A stretch of 64,000 nucleotides of DNA from Flavobacterium cyclinae. GTDB taxonomy: Bacteria; Bacteroidota; Bacteroidia; Flavobacteriales; Flavobacteriaceae. The DNA lies in the NCBI RefSeq assembly GCF_021172145.1, contig NZ_CP089095.1:2728001-2792000 (forward strand), given 5' to 3'. The notes beneath the pieces were generated by a model. The model saw only the letters and a program-made list of their open reading frames with translations. It was not told where the DNA came from and did not search any database. Position numbers and translations under genes: made by a program. Positions 53,438 through 61,833 of this stretch are shown here, piece by piece. Position 1 is the stretch's first letter; each line of letters starts with the position of its first letter.

Positions 53438-54313
53438 ATGAAATTAGCTCTAAAAATCGGAATGCTTTTACTATTCACAGTTACAAGTTGTAAAAGCAAT
53501 AAATCAAATTTATCTAAAAGTGAAAGTGATTCAATTCGTGACACGACTTTTGTTGTAAATACTGACGCTATAACTTATCAGAAAATTCAAGAAACTGAAA
53601 AAGAAATAGTTTTAGATATTGATAGTGTTTTAAAAGCGAATATCAATATCAAAATTGATTATCAAGATAGCTTGGTTTATGTGATAGGAATTAAAGAGTT
53701 TTACGACACAGCCAATGGACAAATAGTTGCCTTTACCAAACTAAAAGATAATAGTGAGCTATTTGCAGTTGTTTATCCGAATACTTTCGATGATAAGATG
53801 CAACCTAATGTTTTGTTTTATATTCTTAAAGATCAAGAATGGGTTTTGGTTTCCAAATTCGATTCGAGCGAGGTTTTTTCCTTTGAAATTGTAGATATAA
53901 ACAATGATGGCGTAAGAGAAATTCAATCAATTGGTTATCCTAATATGAACGGCAATTATTGGAACAATTTTTACAGTTTTTCAAAAGAAGACAATAAAAT
54001 TATAGCTGGTGGTGGCTTTTTTTCTAGTATGTACGAATTTAAACCTCAAGTAAGTAGAATTGATGTCGAATACGGCGGAAGCTGGTATATTCCCAATACT
54101 AAAACCATATATTATTGGAAAGATCAAAAACTTATTCCATTTAAAGAAGTGGAAGTTGTTTTAAAAATTGCCGACATGGAGCATAATGATTACTATATCA
54201 AATATTCAGAAAATTTAACTTTGGTGAAAGATTCGGTTCAATTGGTTTATAAAAAATCGTTTCGAGGTAAAAAGTTAAATCAATTTTACGACAACTTTTT
54301 TGAAAACAATTAA
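53438..54313 (+). CDS. Hypothetical lipoprotein co-encoded with PBP1C
   Basis: 291 residues with lipobox TVTSC followed by KSNKSN (periplasmic-facing type). The N-terminal third is charged; the core has FSFEIVDINNDGVREIQSIGYPN, which resembles an FG-GAP/VCBS or EF-hand-like DxNxDG calcium loop. The C-terminal part contains a KTIYYWKDQKLIPFKEVEV beta region. No named family recognised. Its stop overlaps or abuts the PBP1C start, so the two are translated together, and a link to cell-wall work or the A2M protein is plausible. Confidence 0.65.
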   Translation: MKLALKIGMLLLFTVTSCKSNKSNLSKSESDSIRDTTFVVNTDAITYQKIQETEKEIVLDIDSVLKANINIKIDYQDSLVYVIGIKEFYDTANGQIVAFTKLKDNSELFAVVYPNTFDDKMQPNVLFYILKDQEWVLVSKFDSSEVFSFEIVDINNDGVREIQSIGYPNMNGNYWNNFYSFSKEDNKIIAGGGFFSSMYEFKPQVSRIDVEYGGSWYIPNTKTIYYWKDQKLIPFKEVEVVLKIADMEHNDYYIKYSENLTLVKDSVQLVYKKSFRGKKLNQFYDNFFENN

Positions 54314-56693
54314 AGTGAAAAAACGCATCTCGAAATTTTACAATTACATCAAACTAAAAGCGAAAAACAATAAGATAAAAACAATTGTCTTGTTCTTGCT
54401 TGTGGTAGTTTACTATTTTTCACTCCCAAGACAACTTTTTGAAAACAAGTATTCTACCGTAATTGAAAGTCAAGACGGGCAACTTTTAGGAGCTAAAATC
54501 GCTTCTGATGGGCAATGGCGCTTTCCAGAAAGCGATAGTGTGCCGTATAAATTTCAAAAATGCATTGTTGCTTTTGAAGACCAACATTTTTATAAGCATT
54601 TTGGGTTTAACCCAATTTCCATGTATCATGCTTTTAAACAAAATAGAAAGGCAAATCGAGTGGTTCGAGGTGGGAGTACGTTAACCCAACAAGTGATTCG
54701 TTTGCACCGAAAAGGAAAATCGCGCTCCTATTTTGAAAAAGTAATCGAAATGATTCTCGCAACTCGATTAGAATTTCGCCATTCGAAAGATAAAATTTTA
54801 GAATTGTATTGTGCGCATGCACCTTTTGGAAGCAATGTAGTAGGTTTAGAAATGGCGTCTTGGAAATATTTTGGATTACAACCGCATCAATTATCATGGG
54901 CGGAAGCAGCTACTTTAGCGGTTTTACCTAATGCTCCAAGTTTAATTTATCCTGGAAAAAATCAAGAACGATTATTAGCCAAACGTAATCGATTATTAAA
55001 GAAATTATATGAGGATAAAGTTATTGATAAAGCAACTTACGAATTATCATTACAAGAGAGTTTGCCTCAAAAACCGTTTGATGTACCCCAAATTGCTCCT
55101 CATTTGGTTCAAAAAGTAGCTAAAGAACATCCGTCTGAAAAAATAAAAACCACTATTCAATTAGACTTACAAGAACGCACCAACGAAATCGTAAAACAAT
55201 ATTATAATTATTACAAACAAAATCAAGTCTATAACATTTCGGTTTTAGTTGTTGATGTAAAAACGCGCAACATAATTACGTATGTGGGGAATAGCCCTAC
55301 AGACAAAAACCATCAAAAAGATGTTGACATTATTGAAGCACCAAGAAGTACTGGAAGTATTTTGAAACCGTATTTGTATGCTGCCATGTTGAATGATGGC
55401 TACATTTTACCACAAACTTTAGTTCCAGATATCCCAACGCAAATTTCAGGGTATTCACCTCAAAATTTCAATTTAACTTATGACGGAGCGGTTCCGGCAA
55501 GTAGAGCTTTAGCACGTTCGTTGAATATTCCGTCGGTTTTGATGTTGCAAGATTATTCTGTGAATCAGTTTTATGAAAAATTACAGCAATTGAAGTTGCG
55601 AAATGTCAACCGACAACCTTCTAATTATGGTTTATCGTTGATTTTAGGTGGTGCCGAATCTAATTTATGGGATTTGTGCAAAGCCTATGCTTACATGTCG
55701 TCTACGCTAACGTATTTCAATCAAAACGATTCGAAATATCGTAAAAATGAAATGCTAAATTTGAATTACGATGCCAATATTAAACCTGATTTTGGAAGTA
55801 GTTCACGTCAAAAAAACATTTTTGGAGCTGGAGCTATTTGGCAAACCTTCAATGCAATGAAAGAAGTCAACCGACCTGAAGGCGATGAAGCTTGGAAGTT
55901 CTATGATTCTTCAATTGAAATTGCATGGAAAACAGGAACAAGCTTTGGAAGTAGAGATGCTTGGGCAATTGGTGTTACCAAAGATTACGTAGTGGGAATA
56001 TGGGTTGGAAACGCCACAGGAGAAGGAAGACCATCGTTAACCGGCGTTGATAGTGCAGCTCCAATTTTATTTGACGTTTTCAGATTATTACCAAAATCGA
56101 AATGGTTCGAAATGCCCTATAACGACTTAGATCCTGTTGAAGTTTGTGAACTTTCGGGTTATTTAGCACAAGAACATTGCCCAAAAATAAAACAATGGAT
56201 TCCAAAAACAGCTAAAAAAACAGACAATTGTCCGTATCATAAAATCATACATTTGGATAAAAATCAGCAATTTAGAGTCAATAGTAATTGCGAAAGTGTT
56301 GATGAAATGATTACCAGATCCTGGTTTGTTTTGCCACCGGTTATGGAATGGTATTATAAAAGTAAAAATGTAAATTATCAAAATTTACCACCTTTCAGAA
56401 GTGATTGTATAGATGCCTTACAAGACAAGCGCATGGATTTTATCTATCCAAAAAGCAACACTAAAATTATATTAACCAAAGATTTTGAAGGCAAATTACA
56501 ACCTGCTATTATCAAAGTAGCACATTCCAATTCAAATGCAGAGTTGTTTTGGTATTTAGATGATCAATATGTAGGAAATACAAAAACCTTTCACGAGAAA
56601 CCTATTTTTGCTTCAACAGGCTTTCATGTTATTACTGTGGTAGATGAATTTGGTAATGAGATAAGAAGAAAAGTTCAATTTGAGAGTGAATAA
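54300..56693 (+). CDS. pbpC: Penicillin-binding protein 1C, bifunctional peptidoglycan synthase
   Basis: About 797 residues (TTG start at 54300, overlapping the previous gene; GTG at 54315 is an equal alternative). A membrane anchor lies near residues 27-42. The GT51 transglycosylase has EDQHFYKHFGF with catalytic Glu, RGGSTLTQQVIRL, and FGSNVVGLEMASWKYFG. The transpeptidase motifs are STGSILKP (SxxK), ARSLNIPS (SxN) and KTGTS. The C-terminal about 90 residues form a BiPBP_C beta domain (SNAELFWYLDDQYVGN), typical for PBP1C. In many bacteria the gene is paired with alpha-2-macroglobulin. A terminator separates it from convergent rng. Confidence 0.95.
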   Translation: MKTIKVKKRISKFYNYIKLKAKNNKIKTIVLFLLVVVYYFSLPRQLFENKYSTVIESQDGQLLGAKIASDGQWRFPESDSVPYKFQKCIVAFEDQHFYKHFGFNPISMYHAFKQNRKANRVVRGGSTLTQQVIRLHRKGKSRSYFEKVIEMILATRLEFRHSKDKILELYCAHAPFGSNVVGLEMASWKYFGLQPHQLSWAEAATLAVLPNAPSLIYPGKNQERLLAKRNRLLKKLYEDKVIDKATYELSLQESLPQKPFDVPQIAPHLVQKVAKEHPSEKIKTTIQLDLQERTNEIVKQYYNYYKQNQVYNISVLVVDVKTRNIITYVGNSPTDKNHQKDVDIIEAPRSTGSILKPYLYAAMLNDGYILPQTLVPDIPTQISGYSPQNFNLTYDGAVPASRALARSLNIPSVLMLQDYSVNQFYEKLQQLKLRNVNRQPSNYGLSLILGGAESNLWDLCKAYAYMSSTLTYFNQNDSKYRKNEMLNLNYDANIKPDFGSSSRQKNIFGAGAIWQTFNAMKEVNRPEGDEAWKFYDSSIEIAWKTGTSFGSRDAWAIGVTKDYVVGIWVGNATGEGRPSLTGVDSAAPILFDVFRLLPKSKWFEMPYNDLDPVEVCELSGYLAQEHCPKIKQWIPKTAKKTDNCPYHKIIHLDKNQQFRVNSNCESVDEMITRSWFVLPPVMEWYYKSKNVNYQNLPPFRSDCIDALQDKRMDFIYPKSNTKIILTKDFEGKLQPAIIKVAHSNSNAELFWYLDDQYVGNTKTFHEKPIFASTGFHVITVVDEFGNEIRRKVQFESE

Positions 56694-56702
56694 AAACAAA
56701 AA

Positions 56703-56728
56703 AACCGCCTTTCGAAAGATTGGCGGTT
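56703..56728. terminator. Terminator between pbpC and rng
   Basis: AACCGCC pairs with GGCGGTT, with an inner TTTCGAAA. It lies between two convergent stop codons, with A and T tracts on the outer sides. Confidence 0.75.
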
Positions 56729-56735
56729 CTTTAAT

Positions 56736-58280
56736 TTATTTAATTTCATTTCCTTGTTTGTCAAAGAAATGGTATTCTAGATACGTGTAAGCGTCACGAG
56801 GTATAATTTTCACCCATTTCTTATATTCGAAAAACCATTTCGAACGTAAGGATGGAAAACCTTTAGTAAGGTATGCTGCCACAAAAGGGTGTGCGTTTAA
56901 AACAACCTTTTTATGGTCTTTAATAATGCGTTCAAGATCAGACGCTATTTTGTCTATAATTAAAATTGGAGCTTCAATTTCCCCGTTTTCTTTATTAGGG
57001 TCTTCTTCTCTTGTTTTAATATTGACTTCTGGTCTAACTCTTTGTCTAGTAATTTGAATTAATCCAAATTTGCTAGGAGGCAAGATTTTATGCTTGGCCT
57101 TATCGTCACTCATTTCTTCTCTTAAGAAATCGTACAATACTTTGCGATTTTCGGGATTTTGCATATCAATAAAATCCACTACAATAATTCCGCCCATGTC
57201 TCTAAGTCGTAACTGACGTGCAATTTCGGCTGCAGCAATCATGTTTACTTCTAGAGCAGTATCTTCTTGGCTAGTTGCTTTTGCTGAACGATTTCCGCTG
57301 TTTACATCAATAACATGCAAAGCTTCTGTGTGTTCAATAATCAAATAAGCACCTTTGCTCATGGAAACTGTTTTTCCAAAAGACGTTTTTATTTGTCGCT
57401 CAATATTATATTTTTCAAAAAGAGGCAGTTCCTTAGACTGATAGTGTTTTACGATAGACACTTTATCCGGAGCTATCTCTTGCAAATACTCCTTCGTTTC
57501 AAGATACAAATCTTCATCATCAACATGAATACCAGTGAAGGTATCATTAAATACATCTCGTAAGATAGAAGAAGCTTTATTAAGTTCTCCTAGTACTTTT
57601 GATGGATGATGAGCCGTTTGTAATCTTCTACACATGGCAGACCAGCGGTCCATCAATGTTTGTAGATCTTTATCTAGTTCGGCTACTTTTTTGCCTTCGG
57701 CTACTGTTCTCACAATAACACCGAATCCTTTTGGTTTAATAGATTGAACCAATCGTTTTAATCGGTCTTTTTCTTCTCTCGATTCTATTTTTTGCGAAAC
57801 AGAGACACGATCTGAAAAAGGAACTAAAACCACATATCTTCCGGCTAAGGAAATCTCAGAACTAATTCTGGGACCTTTAGTAGAAATAGGCTCTTTCACT
57901 ACCTGAACTAAAACAGATTGATTGGCGCTTAGAATGTCGGTTATAGCACCATTTTTATCAATTTCAGCTTCAAAAGGAAAATTTTTGAGTGAATAATCTT
58001 TTAATTTACCTGCGCTTACAAGTTTAATAAATTTCATCAAAGAAGGTAGATTAGGACCCAAATCGTGATAATGCAAAAAAGCATCTTTTTCATGACCTAA
58101 GTTTACAAAAGCGGCATTTAAACCAGCCACAGGTTTACGGATTTTAGCAATAAAAATATCACCCACCGCAAAATTGCTTTGCTTTTCTTCTTCTTTGTGT
58201 AATTCTATTAGTTTTCCATCTTTTAATAAGGCAAAATCTACAGCATTTGAACCCGATCTAATAATTAACTCTTTGTTCAT
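56736..58280 (-). CDS. rng: Ribonuclease E/G
   Basis: About 514 residues from MNKELIIRSG; the alternative TTG-type start three codons upstream has no support. S1-like domain at the N-terminus (VGDIFIAKIRKPVAGLNAAFVNLGHEKDAFLHYHDL), then the RNase E/G catalytic core (FGVIVRTVAEGK, VSMSKGAYLIIEHTEALHVIDVNSGNRSAK with the catalytic Asp, GGIIVVDFIDMQ with the second Asp). There is no long C-terminal degradosome scaffold, so the size matches RNase G. The family cuts single-stranded AU-rich RNA in rRNA maturation and mRNA decay. The small basic ORF and the HU gene lie upstream on the same strand. Confidence 0.95.
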   Translation of the reverse strand: MNKELIIRSGSNAVDFALLKDGKLIELHKEEEKQSNFAVGDIFIAKIRKPVAGLNAAFVNLGHEKDAFLHYHDLGPNLPSLMKFIKLVSAGKLKDYSLKNFPFEAEIDKNGAITDILSANQSVLVQVVKEPISTKGPRISSEISLAGRYVVLVPFSDRVSVSQKIESREEKDRLKRLVQSIKPKGFGVIVRTVAEGKKVAELDKDLQTLMDRWSAMCRRLQTAHHPSKVLGELNKASSILRDVFNDTFTGIHVDDEDLYLETKEYLQEIAPDKVSIVKHYQSKELPLFEKYNIERQIKTSFGKTVSMSKGAYLIIEHTEALHVIDVNSGNRSAKATSQEDTALEVNMIAAAEIARQLRLRDMGGIIVVDFIDMQNPENRKVLYDFLREEMSDDKAKHKILPPSKFGLIQITRQRVRPEVNIKTREEDPNKENGEIEAPILIIDKIASDLERIIKDHKKVVLNAHPFVAAYLTKGFPSLRSKWFFEYKKWVKIIPRDAYTYLEYHFFDKQGNEIK

Positions 58281-58299
58281 GCAGTACATTTTTATCTGT

Positions 58300-58400
58300 T
58301 TGTGCTCGATACTGGGTGTCTGATGATGGGTGTTTTAAATTCATCCTATCATCTAACATCCATCATCTAACATTTTCACAGATGGATTAAACATTTTTTA
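58300..58400. repeat. Low-complexity inverted repeat between rng and the small basic ORF
   Basis: GATGATGGGTG is faced by CATCCATCATC and a second CATCATCTAACAT phrase, giving imperfect symmetry over about 60 bases. No gene is apparent. It is similar in style to the repeat at 12822-12894. Confidence 0.45.
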
Positions 58401-58461
58401 CAGGCAGTTGTACCTGGGAATCAATTTAATATTGATTCATTTCAATGAACTTTTTTCTAAA

Positions 58462-58494
58462 AAAGAAAAAGTAGTTTTAAACTACTTTTTCTTT
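58462..58494 (-). terminator. Terminator overlapping the end of the small basic ORF
   Basis: AAAGAAAAAGTAGTTT and AAACTACTTTTTCTTT, a perfect inverted repeat with 16-base arms and a single central base. It contains the stop codon of the 30-residue ORF. The arms use the Lys codons of the ORF. Confidence 0.75.
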
Positions 58495-58574
58495 TTATGA
58501 CGGTTTGCTCTCGCTCTTTTTTTACGTTTGTGAGTTGCTACCTTATGTCTTTTTCTTTTTTTACCACTTGGCAT
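58482..58574 (-). CDS. Very basic 30-residue protein, probably ribosome- or nucleic-acid-associated
   Basis: On the minus strand ATG at 58574 opens 30 codons: MPSGKKRKRHKVATHKRKKR, then ARANRHKKKK and TAG. Twenty of 30 residues are Lys, Arg or His, and none is acidic. It is too short for usual gene finders. Support for a real gene is its ATG, its position 32 bases downstream of the HU stop on the same strand, the terminator on its stop codon, and the fact that I recall near-identical peptides next to HU/rng in other Bacteroidota genomes (memory, not checked). The composition resembles small ribosomal proteins such as THX or bL34. Confidence 0.7.
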   Translation of the reverse strand: MPSGKKRKRHKVATHKRKKRARANRHKKKK

Positions 58575-58606
58575 AACATGTTGGTGTTTAGATTAATAAA
58601 TAGTTT

Positions 58607-58900
58607 TTATACTGTAACTTCTGTTTTTTCTTTAACGCTTTCAACAAACACTTTAGCAGGTTTAAAAGCTGGAATGTTGTGAGCAGGAATTTTAATTGTA
58701 GTGTTTTTAGAAATGTTTCTTCCTGTTTTTTCAGCTCTTGTTTTGATGATAAAACTTCCAAAACCTCTTAAATAAACATTATCACCTGTTTCAAGCGAGT
58801 TTTTTACTTCTTCCATAAAAGACTCAATAGTTGCTTGTACATCACCTTTTTCAAGTCCTAATTTTTCTGAAATTTTCGCTACGATGTCTGCTTTCGTCAT
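58607..58900 (-). CDS. hup: HU/IHF-family DNA-binding protein
   Basis: 97 residues with the HU fold: N-terminal helices MTKADIVAKISEKLGLEKGDVQATIESFMEEVKNSL, then the beta arm with GDNVYLRGFGSFIIKTRAEKTGRNISKNTTIKIPAHNIPAFKPAKVF, including the conserved GFGSF and the proline-tipped arm segment (NTTIKIPAHNIPAFKP). It bends and packs DNA in the nucleoid. A well-formed promoter lies upstream, divergent from mutY, and the small basic ORF follows within 32 bases. Confidence 0.95.
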   Translation of the reverse strand: MTKADIVAKISEKLGLEKGDVQATIESFMEEVKNSLETGDNVYLRGFGSFIIKTRAEKTGRNISKNTTIKIPAHNIPAFKPAKVFVESVKEKTEVTV

Positions 58901-58941
58901 TTTCTTTCGTATTTATATTTATGTGTATTTTTTTGAGTTTG

Positions 58942-58973
58942 CAAATATAAGAATTAAAAAAACAATAATTCAA
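58942..58973 (-). promoter_or_regulatory. Promoter of the HU gene
   Basis: On the minus strand TTG (58971-58973), a 21-base spacer and TATATTTG (58942-58949) match the Bacteroidota TTG/TAnnTTTG consensus. It is 42 bases before the HU start. Confidence 0.7.
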
Positions 58974-59006
58974 CCTTAATTGATTAAATTTTAATTACTA
59001 AAGATT

Positions 59007-59014
59007 TATTTTTG
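59007..59014 (+). promoter_or_regulatory. Candidate -7 box of the mutY-ssb-gldE-gldD block
   Basis: TATTTTTG matches TAnnTTTG and lies 19 bases before the mutY ATG at 59033. A TTG 24 bases upstream is at slightly long spacing. Confidence 0.5.
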
Positions 59015-59032
59015 TTGTCTCAATTTAAAAAC

Positions 59033-60082
59033 ATGAATTTTTCTAACTCTTTAATTCATTGGTATTTACAAAATAAGCGCGACTTACCTTGGAGAAATAC
59101 GACTGATCCGTACCCTATTTGGCTTTCAGAAATTATGCTTCAACAAACTCGAGTGGCGCAAGGTTTACCTTATTTTTTGTCTTTTACTGAGGCTTTTCCA
59201 ACTGTTTTTGACTTAGCCAAAGCTGATGAAGAACACGTTTTAAAACTTTGGCAAGGTTTAGGATATTATTCTAGAGCTAGAAATTTACATGCCACTGCTA
59301 AACACATTGCATTTGAATTAAATGGTGAATTCCCTTCCAATTATAAAGAATTATTAAAATTAAAAGGTGTTGGTGAATATACCGCTGCCGCTATTGCCTC
59401 TTTTTCATTTAACGAAGCTGTTGCGGTATTAGACGGAAATGTGTTCCGCGTTTTGAGTCGTTATTATAATGTAGAGAGTGATATTTCTCTACCAAAAACA
59501 AAAACAGAATTTCAACAATTAGCGCAAGAAGTATTAGACAAAAAGAATCCTGCTCTATTTAATCAAGCGATTATGGAGTTTGGTGCTTTGCAGTGTGTTC
59601 CAAAAAATCCAAATTGCGAAATGTGTATTTTAAATTCGAGTTGTGCTGGACTTCAACATAAAAAAGTAAACGAGCTTCCGATTAAATCGAAGAAAACAAA
59701 AGTAACTCCTCGCTACCTGAACTATTTAATTTTAAAAGATTCAGACTCTAACTTTATTGTTCAAAAGCGCGAAGGAAAAGGAATTTGGGAAAACTTATAC
59801 GAATTTCCTGTTTTTGAAACCGAATCGCAATTATCAGAAGATGAAATTATAAATCAAGTTTCTGAAATGAAGTTTTATAATTTGGAACCTATTGAAGTAC
59901 TTTCGCTTCATAATGATGTTATGCTTCATAAACTATCCCATCAACACTTAAATATTCGTTTTTTTGAAGTCCAATTCGCTTCAAAATTACCTGATTCAAA
60001 ACCACTTACAGAAATTGAAAAACTACCTTTTCCTATAGTTATACATAATTTTATTGCTTCAAATTATTGTAATTCACTTTAA
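59033..60082 (+). CDS. mutY: A/G-specific adenine glycosylase MutY
   Basis: About 349 residues from MNFSNSLIHWYLQNKRDLPWR; a TTG seven codons upstream overlaps the -7 box and is less likely. The HhH-GPD core has ISEIMLQQTRVAQGLPYF (catalytic Glu), LKGVGEYTAAAIASFSFNEAVAVLDGNVFRVLSRYY (helix-hairpin-helix and catalytic Asp) and the FeS ligands CVPKNPNCEMCILNSSC. The C-terminal MutT-like domain starts at KVTPRYLNYLILKDSDSNF. It removes A paired with 8-oxoG. Upstream of ssb and gldE-gldD, an order known from gliding flavobacteria. Confidence 0.95.
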   Translation: MNFSNSLIHWYLQNKRDLPWRNTTDPYPIWLSEIMLQQTRVAQGLPYFLSFTEAFPTVFDLAKADEEHVLKLWQGLGYYSRARNLHATAKHIAFELNGEFPSNYKELLKLKGVGEYTAAAIASFSFNEAVAVLDGNVFRVLSRYYNVESDISLPKTKTEFQQLAQEVLDKKNPALFNQAIMEFGALQCVPKNPNCEMCILNSSCAGLQHKKVNELPIKSKKTKVTPRYLNYLILKDSDSNFIVQKREGKGIWENLYEFPVFETESQLSEDEIINQVSEMKFYNLEPIEVLSLHNDVMLHKLSHQHLNIRFFEVQFASKLPDSKPLTEIEKLPFPIVIHNFIASNYCNSL

Positions 60083-60120
60083 ATTACTATTTTTGATTAA
60101 CCCTATTAAATATATAAGCC

Positions 60121-60516
60121 ATGAACGGAACATTAAACAAGGTTATTTTAATCGGTCATTTAGGTGACGAAGTTAAAATGCATTACTTTGAAGGCGGAAA
60201 TTGCATTGGTCGTTTTCCTTTAGCAACTAACGAAGTGTACATTAACAAAACTACTGGAGAAAAAATAACTTCTACAGAATGGCACAACATTGTTGTTCGA
60301 AACAAAGCTGCAGAAATTTGCGAAAAATACCTTTCTAAAGGCGATAAAATATACATTGAGGGTCGAATCAAATCGCGTCAATGGCAAGCAGAAGACGGTG
60401 CTACCAAATACACTACTGAAATTCAGGTAACCGAATTCACATTCTTAACCACTAAAAAAGACACCGATTTGAGTAAATCTTCATTACCAACAGGTAGTGC
60501 ACCTGAAGATTTTTAA
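60121..60516 (+). CDS. ssb: Single-stranded DNA-binding protein
   Basis: 131 residues with one OB fold: LNKVILIGHLGDEVKMHYFEGGNCIGRFPLATNEVYINK, TEWHNIVVRNKAAEICEKYLSKGDKIYIEGRIKSRQW and TTEIQVTEFTFL. The usual acidic tail is short, ending PEDF rather than DDDIPF, but still offers an acidic C-terminal tip for partner proteins. It coats single-stranded DNA in replication and repair. Lies 38 bases after mutY and 22 before gldE. Confidence 0.95.
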   Translation: MNGTLNKVILIGHLGDEVKMHYFEGGNCIGRFPLATNEVYINKTTGEKITSTEWHNIVVRNKAAEICEKYLSKGDKIYIEGRIKSRQWQAEDGATKYTTEIQVTEFTFLTTKKDTDLSKSSLPTGSAPEDF

Positions 60517-60538
60517 TGTTTAACTAAATTGAAACAAT

Positions 60539-61831
60539 TTGGATCCTGATCCGGCCAGTTTACTACATTCTATAGATTTTGAATTCCTTTTAGGAATAAT
60601 TGCAATTTTAGTATTGCTTGCTTGTTCTGCCTTTATTTCAGGTTCAGAAGTAGCCCTTTTTTCTCTTTCGCAAAAAGATATTGATGACATATCAAATAAA
60701 GATTTTAATAGCGGAAGACTCATTTCTCAATTACTGGAAAAACCCAAAAGGTTGTTAGCCACAATATTAGTTGCTAATAATTTTGTAAACATTGCAGTTG
60801 TAATATTGTTTTCTTCCATTAGTGGTCGTTTATTTGACGGTATTGAATCTTCTATTTTAAGATTTACGGTAGAAGTGGTACTTGTTACCTTTTTCCTATT
60901 ATTATTTGGGGAAGTATTACCAAAAATTTACGCCAACAGAAACAATATGACCTTTGCTAAAAAAGTAGCCATTCCAATTTCAATTTTAAACAACGTATTA
61001 TCACCTATTAGTGTTCCTATGCGAAACGGCATTCTGTTTATAGAAAAAAAACTCAATGTACAAAAAGGAAATTTTTCGGTAGACCAACTTTCGCAAGCAC
61101 TAGAATTGACATCACAAAATGATACAACTGATGGTGAGCAAAAAATACTTGAAGGAATTGTAACTTTTGGAAACACAGAAGTACGCCAAGTAATGAGTCC
61201 TAGAATTGATGTTTTTGCATTAAACATTGAAGAATCTTTTGAAGAAATAATGCCAAAAATCGTTGAAAAAGGCTATTCACGAATTCCAGTTTACAGAGAA
61301 AATATTGATCAAATAGAAGGTATCCTATTTATTAAAGACTTAATTCCGCATATCGATAATGAATCTTTTGATTGGACCAAACTATTAAGACAACCTTTCT
61401 TTGTTCCGGAAAACAAAAAGCTTGATGATTTATTAAAAGATTTTCAAGGAATGAAAAGTCATTTAGCTGTTGTAGTAGATGAATATGGTGGGACTTCTGG
61501 AATTATTTCGTTAGAAGATGTTCTGGAGGAAATTGTAGGCGATATTAGTGATGAATTTGACGATGAAGATTTGATTTATTCTCAAATTGACGACAAAAAT
61601 TTTCTTTTTGAAGGTAAAATTAGCTTGAAAGATTTTTATAGAATCATTGAAGTAGATGAAAATGAATTTGAAAGTAAAAAAGGTGAAGCTGAAACACTAG
61701 CTGGATTTTTACTTGAAATTTCTGGAAATTTCCCAAAGAAAAGACAAAAAATAACGTTTCATAATCTTATTTTTACCATCGAAAATGTAGATAAGAGAAG
61801 AATAAAACAAATAAAAGTTACGTTATTGTAA
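60539..61831 (+). CDS. gldE: Gliding motility-associated protein GldE (CNNM/CBS-domain membrane protein)
   Basis: 430 residues from TTG. N-terminal CNNM/DUF21 membrane domain with three or four helices (FLLGIIAILVLLACSAFISGSEVALFSLS, LLATILVANNFVNIAVVILF, VEVVLVTFFLLLFGEVLPKIYA), then two CBS domains (VRQVMSPRIDVFAL...GYSRIPVYRENIDQIEGILFIKDL, and HLAVVVDEYGGTSGIISLEDVLEEIVGDI), then a CorC/HlyC C-terminal domain. In F. johnsoniae GldE acts with GldD in gliding; its biochemical role, perhaps Mg/Co transport-like, is unsettled. gldD follows after two bases. Confidence 0.95.
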   Translation: MDPDPASLLHSIDFEFLLGIIAILVLLACSAFISGSEVALFSLSQKDIDDISNKDFNSGRLISQLLEKPKRLLATILVANNFVNIAVVILFSSISGRLFDGIESSILRFTVEVVLVTFFLLLFGEVLPKIYANRNNMTFAKKVAIPISILNNVLSPISVPMRNGILFIEKKLNVQKGNFSVDQLSQALELTSQNDTTDGEQKILEGIVTFGNTEVRQVMSPRIDVFALNIEESFEEIMPKIVEKGYSRIPVYRENIDQIEGILFIKDLIPHIDNESFDWTKLLRQPFFVPENKKLDDLLKDFQGMKSHLAVVVDEYGGTSGIISLEDVLEEIVGDISDEFDDEDLIYSQIDDKNFLFEGKISLKDFYRIIEVDENEFESKKGEAETLAGFLLEISGNFPKKRQKITFHNLIFTIENVDKRRIKQIKVTLL

Positions 61832-61833
61832 TT

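Noticed and set aside
47241..56693. Toxin or interbacterial weapon island
   Set aside because: The large protein is a standard alpha-2-macroglobulin with thioester motif and the others are wall and RAYT genes; no toxin or immunity domain is seen.
58497..58682. 61-codon plus-strand frame opposite the HU gene
   Set aside because: It is antisense to the HU 3' end and the small basic ORF; its Phe/Ser-rich product is what the complement of Lys/Arg codons gives.
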